DNA of 64,000 nucleotides from positions 1,178,001 to 1,242,000 of the forward strand of contig NZ_OZ244708.1 of NCBI RefSeq assembly GCF_965218915.1, written 5' to 3'. A program made the translations under genes and the position numbers. The stretch comes from Novosphingopyxis sp965218915. Its GTDB lineage: Bacteria > Pseudomonadota > Alphaproteobacteria > Sphingomonadales > Sphingomonadaceae. The notes beneath the pieces were generated by a model that was not told where the DNA came from, ran no database searches, and was given only the letters and a program-made list of their open reading frames with translations. Positions 9,044 to 16,094 of the stretch are shown piece by piece. Each line of letters starts with the position of its first letter. Position 1 is the first letter of the stretch.

Positions 9044-9072
9044 TTGAAAGAACGAATGCGGAACACTTTATC
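9044..9072 (+). promoter_or_regulatory. Putative promoter of the NDUFS4-like gene
   Basis: TTGAAA (9044-9049), a 17-base spacer and TTTATC (9067-9072) give a plausible sigma-70-type promoter with a transcript start near 9079, some 48 bases before the ATG at 9127. Pattern match only. Confidence 0.42.
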
Positions 9073-9126
9073 CCGCCCGCGCGATCCGGCTTGATTTTTG
9101 CGCTCGCGCTCAGCAAGGCTCGTCCC

Positions 9127-9405
9127 ATGACCGCCCGCATCTATCAACGCCCCCAGAGCGCCATGACCTCCGGCCGCGCGCTCACCGACCGCTGGATCCT
9201 GGAATATGATCCGGCCGAGGCCAAGCGCCCCGATCCGCTGACCGGCTGGGCGGGCTCGGGCGATACGCGCCAGCAATTGCAGCTGAAGTTCGGCAGTTGC
9301 GAGGCGGCGAAGGCCTATGCGGAGCGGAACGCGATCGAATATGCGATTGTGCCGACGCCGACCAGGACGCTGAAGATCCAGGCCTATGCCGACAATTTCC
9401 GTTAG
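9127..9405 (+). CDS. NDUFS4-like accessory subunit of respiratory complex I (ETC complex I family)
   Basis: 92-residue protein related to the mitochondrial 18-kDa subunit NDUFS4, an alphaproteobacterial accessory subunit of NADH:ubiquinone oxidoreductase. Family signatures: ARIYQRPQSAMTSGRA at the N-terminus, WILEYDP, DPLTGWAGSGDT (the GW-S-DT core) and a C-terminal strand region ending IQAYADNFR. Start: ATG at 9127, preceded by AAGG about 9 bases upstream. It stands alone, away from any nuo operon, as is common for this gene in Alphaproteobacteria. Confidence 0.87.
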   Translation: MTARIYQRPQSAMTSGRALTDRWILEYDPAEAKRPDPLTGWAGSGDTRQQLQLKFGSCEAAKAYAERNAIEYAIVPTPTRTLKIQAYADNFR

Positions 9406-10270
9406 AGTGCGATGCCATGGCATCGAGCCTCTTCGTCACTGCGAGCGCAACGAGCCGACGGCGACCGCAGATCAACCCATCGAGGGCGGCAAGCGATGCC
9501 CCTTGAGCCCCCGGGTTCCGGATAACTCGATTTTCTTACCCAATCATAGATTTGGAGAAAATCGGCTTCCGGAATGACGAATGAAATTTAACGGGTCTTG
9601 ATCCTGGGCGAAGCCGCCTGGCGGGGATGGCAGAAGAATTGTGCCAAACTTTCCCGGCGAGCTTTTGCCGGATGTTTGAGGCGGTGTGCGGAAGGCCGCT
9701 CCTGGTGGTTTTGCGACGGGCAGGTTCTGGCAGTGATGTCTCTTGGCCGGACATAGCCACACGGCGAGCGATCTCGAGTAGTACAAACTTGAGAATGCTG
9801 TCTGCACTAATTTTTATGGATCAGCTGTCAGCCAACCTACGACTATTCTTTCAAAATCAACATATGCTATCGTCCCCGGGTCAAACTCCAGCGTAGCTGC
9901 AAGAGCCGGCAGGTCGGCTATGAATTTTCTATATGGCCGGACCAACTTAACGAGGGCGATTATGCACCTTGCAAACCCGTTTCATTTTTTCGTCACCCCA
10001 GCGAAAGCCGGGGTCTCGGGCGGGATCGCCATGAGGCCTGAGATGCCGGCTTTCCGGTGCCCTTTCGCCGGCATGACGAACAAAGAAAGGCGGAGCCATG
10101 CCGTTTCTGAATTTCCATCCGGCTGGGTTTGCAAAGCACATGATCGCCATTTTTAAGATCTAATTTGCAAGGATCGAAGGGGTGCTTGATGTGAGCATAT
10201 ACGGCCATTTTTGGAACCAAAGAACAGTGGGTAAAATTTCCGCAATCGGGGTCGTTGGCCGACCCGCTCA
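9406..10270. other. 865-base stretch without a recognised gene
   Basis: Open frames here are short, lack ribosome sites and match nothing recognised; some are translations of intergenic repeats. A palindromic element lies at 9990-10080 (TCGTCACCCCAGCGAAAGC ... CATGACGAA), and a degenerate one near 9425-9470. The part from about 9760 to 9960 is clearly richer in A+T than the genes around it, so the stretch may be a decayed gene or acquired remnant. Confidence 0.5.
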
Positions 10271-10804
10271 TCACCTTAACCATTCAGCCATCAGCAGGCT
10301 CATCACGCGCACGTCGATCGCGACGCCGCGAGCTCGCGCTGCAGCCACGAACGCTTCCACCTCGGCAAGCTTGACGCGGTGGACCGTGATGTCCTCGCCC
10401 GCCACCCCGCCGCCGGCGCTCACCTTCGTCAGCCCGCGCGCGCGCACCAGGGTAAAGGCCTCGCTGACCATGCCGGGCGAGGAGTGGAATTCGCCGATCA
10501 CCTCCATGCATCCGGCGCGGTAGCCGGTTTCCTCCTCCAGCTCGCGCGCCGCCGCCGCGAGCGCGTCCTCATCGATCGAATCCTCGTCGCCGACCAGCCC
10601 GGCGGGCAGTTCGAGGCAGGGCTTGCCCAGCGGCACGCGATATTGCTCGACCAGCAGCACCTCGCCGTCCTCCTCCGCCAGGATCACCGCGGCGCGGATG
10701 CCGCGCGGCCGCCCGACATATTCCCAGGTCCCGCGCTTGCGCACGACGAGATAGTCGCCCTCCCACAGGGTCCGTTCGGGCGGGGCCGCCGGACCTTCGC
10801 TCAC
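10271..10804 (-). CDS. Nudix hydrolase (ADP-ribose pyrophosphatase-like)
   Basis: 177-residue hydrolase of nucleoside diphosphates linked to another group; the closest type is ADP-ribose/ADP-sugar pyrophosphatase. The Nudix box runs from about Gly69 to Tyr95: Glu79 and RELEEETGY (87-95) are canonical, but the glycine-to-first-Glu spacing is one residue longer than GX5E. The preceding ELPAGLVGDE is typical of the ADP-ribose branch. Its ATG overlaps the stop of the TPM-domain gene by 4 bases, making it the last gene of a four-gene minus-strand operon (lemA-TPM-TPM-nudix). Confidence 0.86.
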   Translation of the reverse strand: MSEGPAAPPERTLWEGDYLVVRKRGTWEYVGRPRGIRAAVILAEEDGEVLLVEQYRVPLGKPCLELPAGLVGDEDSIDEDALAAAARELEEETGYRAGCMEVIGEFHSSPGMVSEAFTLVRARGLTKVSAGGGVAGEDITVHRVKLAEVEAFVAAARARGVAIDVRVMSLLMAEWLR

Positions 10805-11472
10805 AGTTCGATCAGCCGGTCCGGCAGTTCGTTGGGGTTGCCCGCCGTCTTGGGAAAATGCTCGGCCAGGATCGCACCGACATGGCCCACCGCCGCGACC
10901 ATGCCGTCGCCGGGCCTGCCCTGCTTCACCCCGTCGATCAGCGCGCCCATCGCCTCGGCCCAGCGCGCCGCATCGACCTTTTCGGCGATGGCGCTGTCGG
11001 CGACGATCTCGGCGCGATGCTCCATCGTCGAGAGATAGACGAGGATGCCGGTGCGCCCATCGGTGCGGCTCTCGGTGCCGACGCGGAACAGCCGCACGGC
11101 GCGCGCGCGCACGCGGTCCTCCTTGACCCGGGACGGGGTGAGGAACAGCCGGAGCGGCATGTTCTCGAGCATCAGCGTGGCGACGAAATAGAGGAAGACG
11201 GCGGTCGCGGCGATCGCGGTCAGGAACGCGGCGGGCGTGTAGTCCTGCGACCAGCCGCTGCTCAGCAGGTCCATCGCGCCGCGCCAGAAACGCGGGGCGA
11301 TCGGCAGCGCGATGAGGAACAAAAGCGCGATCGCCGCCGCCCAGCGGCTCGCTATGTCCTGATAATGGTCCGAGAGATCGGCGACGATGGTGACGATCTC
11401 GCCGTCGGTCCCCGTCTCGGCGGCCCCCACCGCCGCGCTGACCGCGCGATGCTGCTCCTCGCTGAGTTGCAT
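10801..11472 (-). CDS. TPM-domain membrane protein
   Basis: 223 residues. The TPM domain (TLP18.3/Psb32/MOLO-1 fold) is split by membrane segments: an N-terminal part with LSEEQHRAVSAAVGAAETGTDGEIVTIV, hydrophobic stretches at about residues 45-62 and 80-102, and a C-terminal part with GILVYLSTMEHRAEIVADSAI and the helix around DGMVAAVGHVGAIL. Function unknown; such proteins pair with LemA and a secreted TPM protein in many bacteria. ATG at 11472 was chosen because it lies 13 bases after the upstream stop; the longer open frame would be low-complexity Ala/Gly read from the upstream gene's Gly-rich tail. Confidence 0.82.
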   Translation of the reverse strand: MQLSEEQHRAVSAAVGAAETGTDGEIVTIVADLSDHYQDIASRWAAAIALLFLIALPIAPRFWRGAMDLLSSGWSQDYTPAAFLTAIAATAVFLYFVATLMLENMPLRLFLTPSRVKEDRVRARAVRLFRVGTESRTDGRTGILVYLSTMEHRAEIVADSAIAEKVDAARWAEAMGALIDGVKQGRPGDGMVAAVGHVGAILAEHFPKTAGNPNELPDRLIEL

Positions 11473-11485
11473 GACCCGCGCCACG

Positions 11486-12304
11486 CTACCAGCCCCCCGA
11501 GGCGCCGCCGCCGCCGAAGCTGCCGCCGCCGCCCGAGAACCCGCCGCCTCCGCCGAACCCGCCGCCCCCACCGCCGAAGCTGCCGCCGCCGCCGCGCCCG
11601 CTATTGGCCATGCCGCTGAGGACGCCCCACAGGATGACGTCGCCCATGCCCCCGCCGCGGCGATAGCGCGAGCGGCGCCCGCGTCCGCCGGCGATCATCG
11701 GGCCGACGAACATGAAGGCGAAGAAGCCCAGCCAGATCAGCCCGGCCCAGGGAAAGCCGCCCTCGTCCCGCTTGCGCGCTGCCGCATCGGCCGCGGCAAC
11801 GCGCTGGCGCGCTTCCTCGGGCGGCAGCTCGAGCTGGCTGGCGATGCCGTCGACGCCCGCGCGGATGCCGCCGGGATAATCGTCCTCGCGGAATTTGGGG
11901 ATGATCGCGCCTTCGATGATGGTGCTCGCCAGCGTGTCGGTCAGCACCGGTTCGAGGCCGTAGCCGACCTCGATGCTCACCTGCCTGTCCTTGGGGGCGA
12001 CGAGGAGCACGACGCCGTCGTCGTCCGCCTCGCTGCCGATGCCCCATTTCCGCCCGAGCGCGTATCCGAAATCCTCGATCGGATAGCCCTGCAGGCCGGG
12101 CACGGTGGCGACGACGACCTGGTGGCCGGTGCGCTGCTCGATCGCCGCCAGCTCCTGCGTCAACGACACCTCCTCGCCCTCCGACAGGATATCCGCCCCG
12201 TCGACCACCCGGCCGGTGAGCTTGGGAAAATCCTGCGCCGCCGCCGGGGCGGCGAGGGCAAACAGCAGGAGAAGCGGAAAAGGCCGCAGGAAAGCGCGTA
12301 GCAT
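11486..12304 (-). CDS. Secreted TPM-domain protein with glycine-rich tail (YgcG-like)
   Basis: 272 residues. Signal peptide (LRPFPLLLLFALAAPAAAQ), a TPM domain (about 28-150: LTGRVVDGADILS, GHQVVVATVPGLQGYPIEDFGY, DDGVVLLVAPKDRQVSIEVG), a membrane segment around 190-205 (WAGLIWLGFFAFMFVGPMIAG) and an Arg/Gly then Gly/Ser/Phe-rich tail. This is the standard build of YgcG-type proteins, so the low-complexity end is not a frameshift. Its ATG shares one base with the lemA stop (TGATG), indicating translational coupling. Biochemical role unknown; the plant relative acts in photosystem repair. Confidence 0.87.
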   Translation of the reverse strand: MLRAFLRPFPLLLLFALAAPAAAQDFPKLTGRVVDGADILSEGEEVSLTQELAAIEQRTGHQVVVATVPGLQGYPIEDFGYALGRKWGIGSEADDDGVVLLVAPKDRQVSIEVGYGLEPVLTDTLASTIIEGAIIPKFREDDYPGGIRAGVDGIASQLELPPEEARQRVAAADAAARKRDEGGFPWAGLIWLGFFAFMFVGPMIAGGRGRRSRYRRGGGMGDVILWGVLSGMANSGRGGGGSFGGGGGGFGGGGGFSGGGGSFGGGGASGGW

Positions 12305-12897
12305 CAGCTCTTGCCGAACACTTCCGGGGCTTTTTCGGAGCCCGCATCGGCCTCGAACGGGACCAGCGGCTTGGCGCCGTGGACCACCTTGGCGCCGATG
12401 ATGTCCGGAAAGGTGCGGATCGTCGTATTATAGTCCTGCACCGCCTGGTTGTAGTCGCGCCGGGCGATGTTGATGCGGTTCTCGGTACGCTCCAGCTCGT
12501 TCTGCAAGGCGAGGAAATTCTGGTTCGATTTCAGGTCCGGATAGGCCTCGAAGCTCGCCAGCAGGCGGCCGAGCGACTGGCCGAGCTGGCCCTGCGCCTC
12601 GCCGAACTGCTGCAGCTTGGCGGGATCGTCCAGATCGTCGGCATTGACCTGCACCGACGTCGCTTTCGCGCGCGCCTCGGTCACTTCGGTCAGCACGCTG
12701 CGCTCCTGCTCGGCGTAGCGCTCGGCGGTGTTGGCGAGATTGGGGATGAGGTCGGCGCGGCGCTGATAGGCGGCCTCGACATCGGCCCAGCGCGCCGCGG
12801 CGTTCTCTTGCGCCGTCGGCACGCTGTTGATGCCGCAGGCGGACAGCAGGCCGAAGGCGAGCGCGGCGACGAGCAGTTTCGGTAAGGCAAGGCGCAT
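12304..12897 (-). CDS. lemA: LemA family lipoprotein
   Basis: 197 residues. The N-terminal lipoprotein signal LPKLLVAALAFGLLSAC puts the lipidated Cys in LSAC. The LemA core follows: ENAAARWADVEAAYQRRADL, helical bundle, FEAYPDLKSNQNFLALQNEL and ARRDYNQAVQDYNTTIRTFP, the most conserved stretch. Members are membrane-anchored four-helix proteins of unknown function. Start: ATG at 12897, preceded by AGGGGA. First gene of the lemA-TPM-TPM-nudix operon. Confidence 0.9.
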   Translation of the reverse strand: MRLALPKLLVAALAFGLLSACGINSVPTAQENAAARWADVEAAYQRRADLIPNLANTAERYAEQERSVLTEVTEARAKATSVQVNADDLDDPAKLQQFGEAQGQLGQSLGRLLASFEAYPDLKSNQNFLALQNELERTENRINIARRDYNQAVQDYNTTIRTFPDIIGAKVVHGAKPLVPFEADAGSEKAPEVFGKS

Positions 12898-13025
12898 GGG
12901 ATCGTCCCCTTTTCGTGAATGCGTTCGCCTATCTAAACGCAAAGCGCCCGCGCCCGCCACCGCCAATCGACAAGCGGGCGAAAAGGCGGCATTAATGCGC
13001 GCCGACGATCGTGGAAGAGGTGATG

Positions 13026-13466
13026 ATGTTCGCACAGTTCAAGAAATTCGTACTGCGCGGCAACGTGCTCGATCTGGCGGTCGCGGTGATCGTCGGCGCC
13101 GCGTTCGGCAGGATCACCACATCGCTGACCGAGGACGTCATCATGCCGGTGGTCGGCGCGATCTTCGGCGGGCTCGATTTCTCCGGCTATTTCCTGCGGC
13201 TCGGCCCGGTGCCGGCGGACTATGCCGGCTCGATGACCAATTACGCGCAGCTCAAGGAGGCGGGCGTGCCGTTGCTCGGTTACGGCGAGTTCTTCACCGT
13301 GGTGCTCAACTTCCTGATCCTGGCGTTCATCATCTTTTTGATGGTGCGCTACGCCAACCGGATCATGGCCGAGTTCGAGAACCGGGACGAGGCAACCGCC
13401 GCGCCCGGTCCGAGCGAGGTCGAACTGCTCAAGGAAATCCGCGACGAGCTGAGGAAGCGCGCGTAG
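13026..13466 (+). CDS. mscL: Large-conductance mechanosensitive channel MscL
   Basis: 146-residue homopentameric inner-membrane channel that opens under membrane tension to release solutes on hypo-osmotic shock. N-terminal helix MFAQFKKFVLRGNVLDLAVA, TM1 AVIVGAAFGRITTSLTEDVI, periplasmic loop, TM2 FFTVVLNFLILAFIIFLMVR and cytoplasmic bundle VELLKEIRDELRKR all fit the family. GAAGAGG at 13014-13020 gives 5-base spacing to the ATG at 13026, which is why this start was preferred to ATG 13023 or GTG 13011. Single gene. Confidence 0.94.
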   Translation: MFAQFKKFVLRGNVLDLAVAVIVGAAFGRITTSLTEDVIMPVVGAIFGGLDFSGYFLRLGPVPADYAGSMTNYAQLKEAGVPLLGYGEFFTVVLNFLILAFIIFLMVRYANRIMAEFENRDEATAAPGPSEVELLKEIRDELRKRA

Positions 13467-13477
13467 CGGCCGGAATA

Positions 13478-13659
13478 CCCTCTCCCGTTCACGGGAGAGG
13501 AGCGAGACTTACGAGCGCAGCGAATTAGTCGCAGCGGTGAGGGCCGCCGTTGCAGCGCCGACTCATCGATGGCGCTCACGCGCCACCCACCCTCATCCAA
13601 CTCCGCCCCGGATTTAATCCGGGGCTTCGTATCCTTCTCCCGCCCGGGGGGAGCAGGGC
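13478..13659 (+). repeat. Mosaic intergenic repeat, copy A
   Basis: Starts CCCTCTCCCGTTCACGGGAG and ends TCGTATCCTTCTCCCGCCC. Internal blocks GAGGAGCGAGACTTACGAG, GTCGCAGCGGTGAGGG, GATGGCGCTCACGCGCCACC and CCCTCATCCAACT recur at 16095-16319 and, inverted, at 51721-51930. Non-coding; lies between mscL and ssrA. Confidence 0.75.
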
Positions 13660-13703
13660 AAAGCTGCGGAGATAAGCGTTTCTGTTCCCGGACGACACGC
13701 TCA

Positions 13704-13732
13704 CTTTTCATTCACATCCAACTCCCTATATA
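13704..13732 (+). promoter_or_regulatory. Putative ssrA promoter
   Basis: TATATA at 13727-13732 with a weak -35 around 13704-13710 (CTTTTCA) would start a transcript near 13739, just before the acceptor piece of tmRNA. Pattern match only. Confidence 0.35.
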
Positions 13733-13739
13733 GAGCCTG

Positions 13740-14090
13740 TCGGTTTCGGCCGGCTATGGCGATAAATTGTTCTGTGCAATAGACGCAGCGGACCCGGGGG
13801 CAGTACCCGGCGGCTCCACCAAAACCCGCAGATTTCTGCGGTTTCTGAAGGGGCCGAACCAGGATCGACGTGTGTTCAAAGACAGCGCTTTCGCCCGGGC
13901 TGAGTAACCCGTTAAAGGCTCAAAACCGATAAGTGCCAACGATAACGAAGCACTTGCTCTGGCAGCGTAATCGAGGCCCTCACGGGCTGACATTACACTA
14001 ATAGAACGCGGCCGAGTCGGCCGGGCAACAGAAAGACCACAGCGGCCCCGGGGGAGCCGGGCAACAGAATCCCCCGACTCTTTCCGGTTT
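13740..14090 (+). ncRNA. ssrA: Transfer-messenger RNA, circularly permuted (two-piece) form
   Basis: The acceptor piece comes first and ends in CGGCTCCACCA with CCA at 13819-13821; its T arm is CCGGG-GGCAGTA-CCCGG. A spacer with the hairpin CCGCAGATTTCTGCGG follows. The coding piece starts GGGGCCG at 13850, which pairs over seven positions with CGGCTCC of the acceptor piece, rebuilding the tRNA-like stem. The tag frame is at 13935-13970: gcc aac gat aac gaa gca ctt gct ctg gca gcg taa, reading ANDNEALALAA, as in sphingomonads. GC-rich pseudoknot-like segments follow to about 14090. With SmpB (gene at 45956) it rescues stalled ribosomes. Outer ends are approximate. Confidence 0.94.
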
Positions 14091-14236
14091 TCAGTCTTAA
14101 ATACCAGTTCGCGACTTGGTGCGATGGGAGCGTATTAGCGGTTTACCGTTGCATATCGGCATGCTTATCTATCATGCCGACCGAATTTGGGAGAAAGCAT
14201 GTGCATGGGGAACGCAGCAAACCGTTCAGGCCAAGC

Positions 14237-14902
14237 ATGATATTCAAAGCCCTTGCGGCCATGGTTTTGCTAATCCTTCTAGCTTTGGCCGCTTATGCGG
14301 GCTTTGGATATTTCGATGCGCTGAGAGACTCTGACGGTTTGAAGCAACGCGCTGCTGGATTGATGGCCAGCCAGCGCGGTCCGGACGACTTGACGCAACG
14401 CAAACTGCATCAGCTGCTTGCCGTCGAAGACCCCGCTTTCTGGCGGCACAACGGATTTGACGTGGAAACCAAGGGTGCGGGCTTGACCACGATCACGCAG
14501 TCGCTTGCCAAAAGACTCGCCTTTGAAGATTTTGAACCCGGCATCGGGAAGATACGGCAGACGACCTATGCTCTTGGACTGGAGCAGCGCCTTTCCAAAA
14601 AAGAGATATTGGCCCTTGCTCTCGAAACGGTGCAGATGGGTCCCGGTCCAGATGGCTGGATGGAGGGCATGTTCGACGCGAGTATGCAGATTTACGGCAA
14701 ACCGCCGGCGGCGTTGTCCGATCATCAGTGGCTCAAACTGGTCGCGGTCCTGATCGCTCCTAGGCAGTTCAATCTGCAAGCACCCGACAAGCCTCTGGAG
14801 GACCGGGTGGCGCGGATCGAACGCCTGCTCGCCGGACGATGCGCCGCCCAGGACGAACGCGATGTATGGCTGGACCGTTGCGGGCCGGCAGCCGCGCACT
14901 GA
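14237..14902 (+). CDS. Divergent GT51-like (peptidoglycan glycosyltransferase-related) membrane protein
   Basis: 221 residues: one N-terminal membrane segment (about 5-25) and a domain related to the glycosyltransferase 51 module of penicillin-binding proteins and MtgA. Motif 1 is kept: VEDPAFWRHNGFD with the catalytic Glu64. Motif 2 is altered to GAGLTTITQSLAKRL (usually GxSTIxQQ). Motif 3 reads GKIRQTTYALGLEQRLSKKE, with Gln108 where the family has an essential Glu, and the Asn after EILxLYL is Glu130. The active site therefore looks damaged. ATG 14237 (AGG six bases upstream) is preferred; ATG 14174 would add 21 polar residues. Follows ssrA, alone; function unknown. Confidence 0.7.
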   Translation: MIFKALAAMVLLILLALAAYAGFGYFDALRDSDGLKQRAAGLMASQRGPDDLTQRKLHQLLAVEDPAFWRHNGFDVETKGAGLTTITQSLAKRLAFEDFEPGIGKIRQTTYALGLEQRLSKKEILALALETVQMGPGPDGWMEGMFDASMQIYGKPPAALSDHQWLKLVAVLIAPRQFNLQAPDKPLEDRVARIERLLAGRCAAQDERDVWLDRCGPAAAH

Positions 14903-15146
14903 CAGCGCTCGGATCGCGAACGCCGGACGCCGAACATAGCAAACCCGGTCTTGCAATGCTGGGAAATCGATGAGCTATGGTAGAAATAGCCTCAAGCCGA
15001 AGGCGACCCATCGTAGGAAATTTCGTTTCGCGTTATGGCAATGCACCGGCGGCCACTTTGTAGCCTTTACACCATAATGTTACGCAAGCAGCCTTTCTTG
15101 TGAAACTCGATGCCGGTCGCGATACCATAGCCGATTGCATGAACCC
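14903..15146. other. Intergenic region upstream of the parD promoter
   Basis: No gene, RNA or recognisable repeat seen; of moderate G+C and apparently unique within the window. Confidence 0.4.
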
Positions 15147-15174
15147 TTGTCACGGCACACGCCTGCTATATATT
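15147..15174 (+). promoter_or_regulatory. Promoter of the parD/parE locus
   Basis: TTGTCA (15147-15152), a 16-base spacer and TATATT (15169-15174) form one of the better sigma-70-like matches in the window. The start of transcription would fall near 15181, 24 bases before the ParD ATG. Confidence 0.52.
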
Positions 15175-15182
15175 CAAGATGA

Positions 15183-15192
15183 ATATCGATAT
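15183..15192. promoter_or_regulatory. Possible ParD operator palindrome
   Basis: ATATCGATAT is a perfect 10-base palindrome at the expected transcript start. ParD-type antitoxins bind such sites through their ribbon-helix-helix domain and repress their own operon; the assignment here is inferred from position. Confidence 0.35.
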
Positions 15193-15204
15193 CGGACATG
15201 CACT

Positions 15205-15453
15205 ATGGCAGCTACCAGTCTTTCACTTGGCTCACATTTCGAAGCGTTCGTCCGCCGCAAGGTGGAGTCCGGGCAGTATAGATCGGTTAGCGAGGTCGTT
15301 CGCGCGGGGCTCAGGGAGCTTGAGGACGGCGATCAACGCTTTTCCGATCTGCGCGCGCATGTCGCGGTTGGCGTCGAACAGGCCGACCGGGGCGAGTTCG
15401 TCGAGAATTTCCGCATTACCGAGGTGATCGAGAGCGCCGCCTCTGGCGGGTGA
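15205..15453 (+). CDS. parD: ParD-family (CopG/RHH) antitoxin
   Basis: 82 residues: an N-terminal ribbon-helix-helix (SLSLGSHFEAFVRRKVESGQ) followed by the ParD signature YRSVSEVVRAGLRELED, then an acidic C-terminal tail that would wrap the toxin (EFVENFRITEVIE). It would neutralise ParE and repress the operon. ATG at 15205 was chosen because the motif begins directly after it. Its TGA overlaps the presumed GTG start of the toxin gene (GTGA), the usual coupling for parDE. Confidence 0.87.
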   Translation: MAATSLSLGSHFEAFVRRKVESGQYRSVSEVVRAGLRELEDGDQRFSDLRAHVAVGVEQADRGEFVENFRITEVIESAASGG

Positions 15454-15748
15454 GCGGTCGTTTCGCCTCACGCGTCTGGCGCATGATGATCTGCGCTCCA
15501 TCGCCGCCTATGGCCTTGAAGCCTGGGGACCGGAGCCAATGGCGGCCTATCTGACGGGATTGAAAAAGCGATTTCAGACATTGGCGGACAATCCCAGGCT
15601 GGGATCGGAGAGGCCAGACATTCATCCCGGAGTGCGCGGGATGCGCCACCGACAGCATCTGATCGTGTATCGCGAAGCCAATGACGCGATCGAAATTCTG
15701 GCGATCCCGCATGTTCGGATGGACATGACCCGGCACATGAAGGCTTGA
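15450..15748 (+). pseudogene. parE: ParE-family toxin, apparently frameshifted near its start
   Basis: The expected GTG start at 15450 overlaps the parD stop and reads V-S-G-R-F, then leaves the ParE frame. From about 15455 another frame gives the full ParE sequence: FRLTRLAHDDLRSIAAYGLE, KRFQTLADNPRLGSERPDI, MRHRQHLIVYREAND, EILAIPHVRMDM. One extra base near 15460-15465 would join them into a normal toxin of about 99 residues. As written, the toxin frame has only CTG (15443) or internal ATG (15539) as starts. This is either an inactivating 1-base deletion, a sequencing error, or an unusual start. Confidence 0.72.
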
Positions 15749-15985
15749 TTATTCCATCATGGCCATCGCCCGTTCCAGATCGAGCGCCTGCAGCATCTTG
15801 GCGCCGGCCATGAATACCGCCGCGCAGCAGCAGCCGAACATCGTCCAGCCGAGCCAGCCGGGATAGGTCGTCACGTAATTGGCGCCGCGCTGCGTGGCGC
15901 CGAGTGCCAGGCCGAATGTAATGAGGAACACCTCGGCGCGCGACTTAACGAGAAACAGGCGCAGGAATTTGTGCAGCAAGGACAT
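15749..15985 (-). CDS. Small hypothetical membrane protein
   Basis: 78 residues, not recognised. Two hydrophobic segments (about 17-31 VFLITFGLALGATQRG and 46-62 GWTMFGCCCAAVFMAGA) flank a short loop YVTTYPGWLG. A triple Cys lies in the second segment. A basic N-terminus (KFLRLFLVKSR) suggests the N-terminus stays inside. No clear ribosome site. It reads as a real gene because of its balanced membrane-protein composition, but the function is unknown. Confidence 0.55.
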   Translation of the reverse strand: MSLLHKFLRLFLVKSRAEVFLITFGLALGATQRGANYVTTYPGWLGWTMFGCCCAAVFMAGAKMLQALDLERAMAMME

Positions 15986-16094
15986 GTTAACGGTTTAGCA
16001 ACCATCGTGCCAAGGGCAAGCGGCCGCGGATCGTTGCGGGGTCAATATGGGACGGTTGTAAGGATTGCCGACGGTTTGACTGTTTTGGCCTAAA

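Noticed and set aside
9627..9896. 89-residue open frame in the gene-free stretch
   Set aside because: No ribosome site, no recognisable motif and composition unlike a protein; kept only as part of the unexplained region.
11486..11600. Frameshift suspected from the Gly-rich end of the TPM protein
   Set aside because: A Gly/Ser/Phe-rich tail is the normal C-terminus of YgcG-type TPM proteins.
13754..13993. 79-residue minus-strand frame over ssrA
   Set aside because: Lies on tmRNA sequence; the RNA structure and tag explain the conservation.
14116..14334. 72-residue frame after ssrA
   Set aside because: Overlaps the better supported GT51-like gene in another frame and has no motif.
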